Assembly (NCBI GenBank): GCA_003154055.1
Contig: PMCH01000277.1
Location: 1-6,059, forward strand
Direction: 5' to 3'
Source of the DNA: Acidobacteriaceae bacterium
GTDB taxonomy: Bacteria; Acidobacteriota; Terriglobia; Terriglobales; Acidobacteriaceae
DNA length: 6,059 nt
Positions 4,761 to 6,059 of this stretch are shown piece by piece. The position numbers were made by a program, and so were the translations under genes. Under the pieces are notes generated by a model. That model saw only the letters and a list, made by a program, of their open reading frames with translations, searched no databases and was not told the origin of the DNA. The first letter of the stretch is position 1, and each line of letters starts with the position of its first letter.

Positions 4761-6059
4761 CCCAACTGGCGCGCAAACTGCGGGTGACCGATTACTTTTC
4801 CCTGGGCTGGGGAACGATGGTCGGCGTGGGCTGGCTGGTCGTGATGGACGACTGGCTCACCCGCGGCGGCCCGCTCGGCGGAATTCTTGGCTTCGCAATC
4901 GGCGGTGTGCTGCTGCTGCCCGTGGGATACGTGTACGGCAAGCTGGTGATGGCCATGCCGGATGCGTCGGGTGAAGTTGCTTACACGGCCAGCGTGTTTC
5001 CGCGTCCGGTAAGCTTTTTCACCGGGTGGATGATGATGCTCGCGTACTTCATTGTCTGTCCGTGGGAAGCGGTGGCAGTGGGCCGCATCGCCGGATACAT
5101 TTTTCCCGCGCTCAACTCGATGGCACTCTATCGGGTGGGTGGGAAGACGGTTTTTCTGCCGCACCTGGTAATTGGCCTGGGCCTCACCGGACTTCTCACG
5201 TTGCTGAACTATCGCGGCATCCGCCTGAGCGCGACATTTCAAAATTGGACGACGTTCGGAACACTGTTGCTGTTTGTGGTCTTCGTTGGGATCGGCGTGA
5301 CCCGCGGGTCGACGGCCAACTTTCCACCCTTGTTCACGCACACGCCGTTCATCTCGATTCTGCTGGTGCTGCAGATTGTGCCGTACTTCATGACGGGCTT
5401 TGAATCGGTGACCAAAGCCGCCGAAGAGGCGAATCCGGAGTTCCGCGCGCGCGGCTACCTGCGTGCCATCTGGGCAGCGATAGTCGTCGGGTTCGTTTTC
5501 TACATCGTGGTGATTGCGGCGGTGAGCTTTGTCGCGCCGTGGCAGCACTTGATCGGAGCGCCATTCATGACTGCCGTTGCGTTCGAGCACGCCACCGGAT
5601 CGCGCTGGATCGTCAGCATTATTCTGGCCGCCGCTTTGCTCTCGCTGTTCAAGGTGTTTAATGGAAATTTTGTTGCCGCCAGCCGCCTGCTTTTCGCCAT
5701 GGGACGGCGCGGGCTGGTGGGTGGACGGCTGGCCACCGTGCATCCGCGAAATCAAACGCCCGCGGCAGCGGTTCTCTGCGTGGGTATCGCCACCGGGTTG
5801 TGCATGTTTCTGGGCAGCGCTATTCTCGTTCCGATCACAGACGTCGGTTCGCTGGCCTCCGCTCTGGGATGGTTGGCGGCCTGCGCGGCCTACCTGTGGA
5901 TGCGGCCACCGTTCTGGAGCCGTATGATCGGAGGATTGGGCGCGCTGGTGGGGCTGGCCATGGTCCTGATGAAGGTCCTGCCGTTTGTGCCGGGCCACTT
6001 TTCTCAACGGGAGTGGCTTTGGTTCGGGCTCTGGGTTTTGCTTGGAATTTTGATTGGCC
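4757..6059 (+). CDS. APC-superfamily amino-acid permease, cut by the window end
   Basis: 434 residues are visible and the frame is still open, so only a short C-terminal part is missing (relatives run about 430-500). It is an inner-membrane secondary transporter with about 12 hydrophobic segments visible. In order: helix 1 with a Gly-rich stretch (SLGWGTMVGVGW, residues 15-26) ending in two Asp (31-32); GEVAYTASVFPRP followed by FFTGW, the equivalent of the family's second-helix/loop signature; FMTGFESVTKAAEEANPEFR with Gly214, Glu216 and Glu223-224, the conserved APC loop motif; FNGNFVAASRLLFAMGRRGLV, the helix-8 region motif; and VHPRNQTPAAAV, the conserved Pro after the following loop. The ATG at 4757 is the only start between the in-frame stop at 4676-4678 and the conserved N-terminus. 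Likely substrates are amino acids or polyamines, coupled to H+ or Na+, but the specificity is not readable. It overlaps a possible leader ORF by ATGA. Confidence 0.9.
   Translation, partial: MTQLARKLRVTDYFSLGWGTMVGVGWLVVMDDWLTRGGPLGGILGFAIGGVLLLPVGYVYGKLVMAMPDASGEVAYTASVFPRPVSFFTGWMMMLAYFIVCPWEAVAVGRIAGYIFPALNSMALYRVGGKTVFLPHLVIGLGLTGLLTLLNYRGIRLSATFQNWTTFGTLLLFVVFVGIGVTRGSTANFPPLFTHTPFISILLVLQIVPYFMTGFESVTKAAEEANPEFRARGYLRAIWAAIVVGFVFYIVVIAAVSFVAPWQHLIGAPFMTAVAFEHATGSRWIVSIILAAALLSLFKVFNGNFVAASRLLFAMGRRGLVGGRLATVHPRNQTPAAAVLCVGIATGLCMFLGSAILVPITDVGSLASALGWLAACAAYLWMRPPFWSRMIGGLGALVGLAMVLMKVLPFVPGHFSQREWLWFGLWVLLGILIG

Noticed and set aside
4613..6007. Long minus-strand open frame of 464 codons opposite the APC permease
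   Set aside because: Its translation is rich in His, Gln, Arg and Asp with no hydrophobic core or motif, as expected from the antisense of a GC-rich membrane-protein gene. The + strand frame there has clear APC motifs throughout.
4241..6059. A functional unit of STAS protein plus transporter, by analogy with SulP carriers that carry a STAS domain
   Set aside because: The permease is of the amino-acid APC type, not SulP, and a perfect -10 box separates the two genes. Adjacency alone does not support a joint function.

Overview
This is a GC-rich bacterial window with compact genes, nearly all on the + strand. GTG and ATG starts, clear Shine-Dalgarno sites on some genes and short-period repeat arrays between genes suggest a soil-type Gram-negative bacterium. 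My best guess is the Acidobacteriota. That rests on recalled sequence style and the repeat-laden intergenic regions, not on a marker gene. No rRNA, tRNA, CRISPR array, insertion sequence or phage gene is visible.

Layout, left to right: (1) the 5' end of a divergent, minus-strand gene for an exported protein (1-80). (2) Two ABC-transporter permease genes of the dipeptide/oligopeptide/nickel type, DppB-like (190-1107) and DppC-like (1183-2040), separated by a spacer holding a degenerate 9-bp repeat array. (3) A membrane M48 (Ste24-like) zinc metallopeptidase (2133-3455). (4) A short spacer with three degenerate 7-bp units, then an OsmC-family protein (3570-4019). (5) A long imperfect inverted repeat built from 7-bp units (4025-4140). 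(6) A stand-alone STAS-domain protein (4241-4609) with Ala at the position where anti-sigma-factor antagonists carry the phosphorylated Ser. (7) A consensus -10 box immediately followed by a possible 38-codon leader ORF (4644-4760), overlapping by ATGA the start of an APC-superfamily amino-acid permease (4757 to beyond the right edge).

The two permeases should form one heterodimeric membrane channel. Their ATPases and substrate-binding protein are not in the window: the gene upstream is divergent and the one downstream is a protease, so partners must be encoded elsewhere. The protease, OsmC protein, STAS protein and APC permease look like independent housekeeping or stress functions in separate or loosely linked transcription units. 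I do not see a convincing new multi-gene system. The points most worth a second look are the three different short-period arrays in three spacers, the ATGA-coupled, apparently leaderless leader ORF before the APC permease, and the non-phosphorylatable STAS protein.
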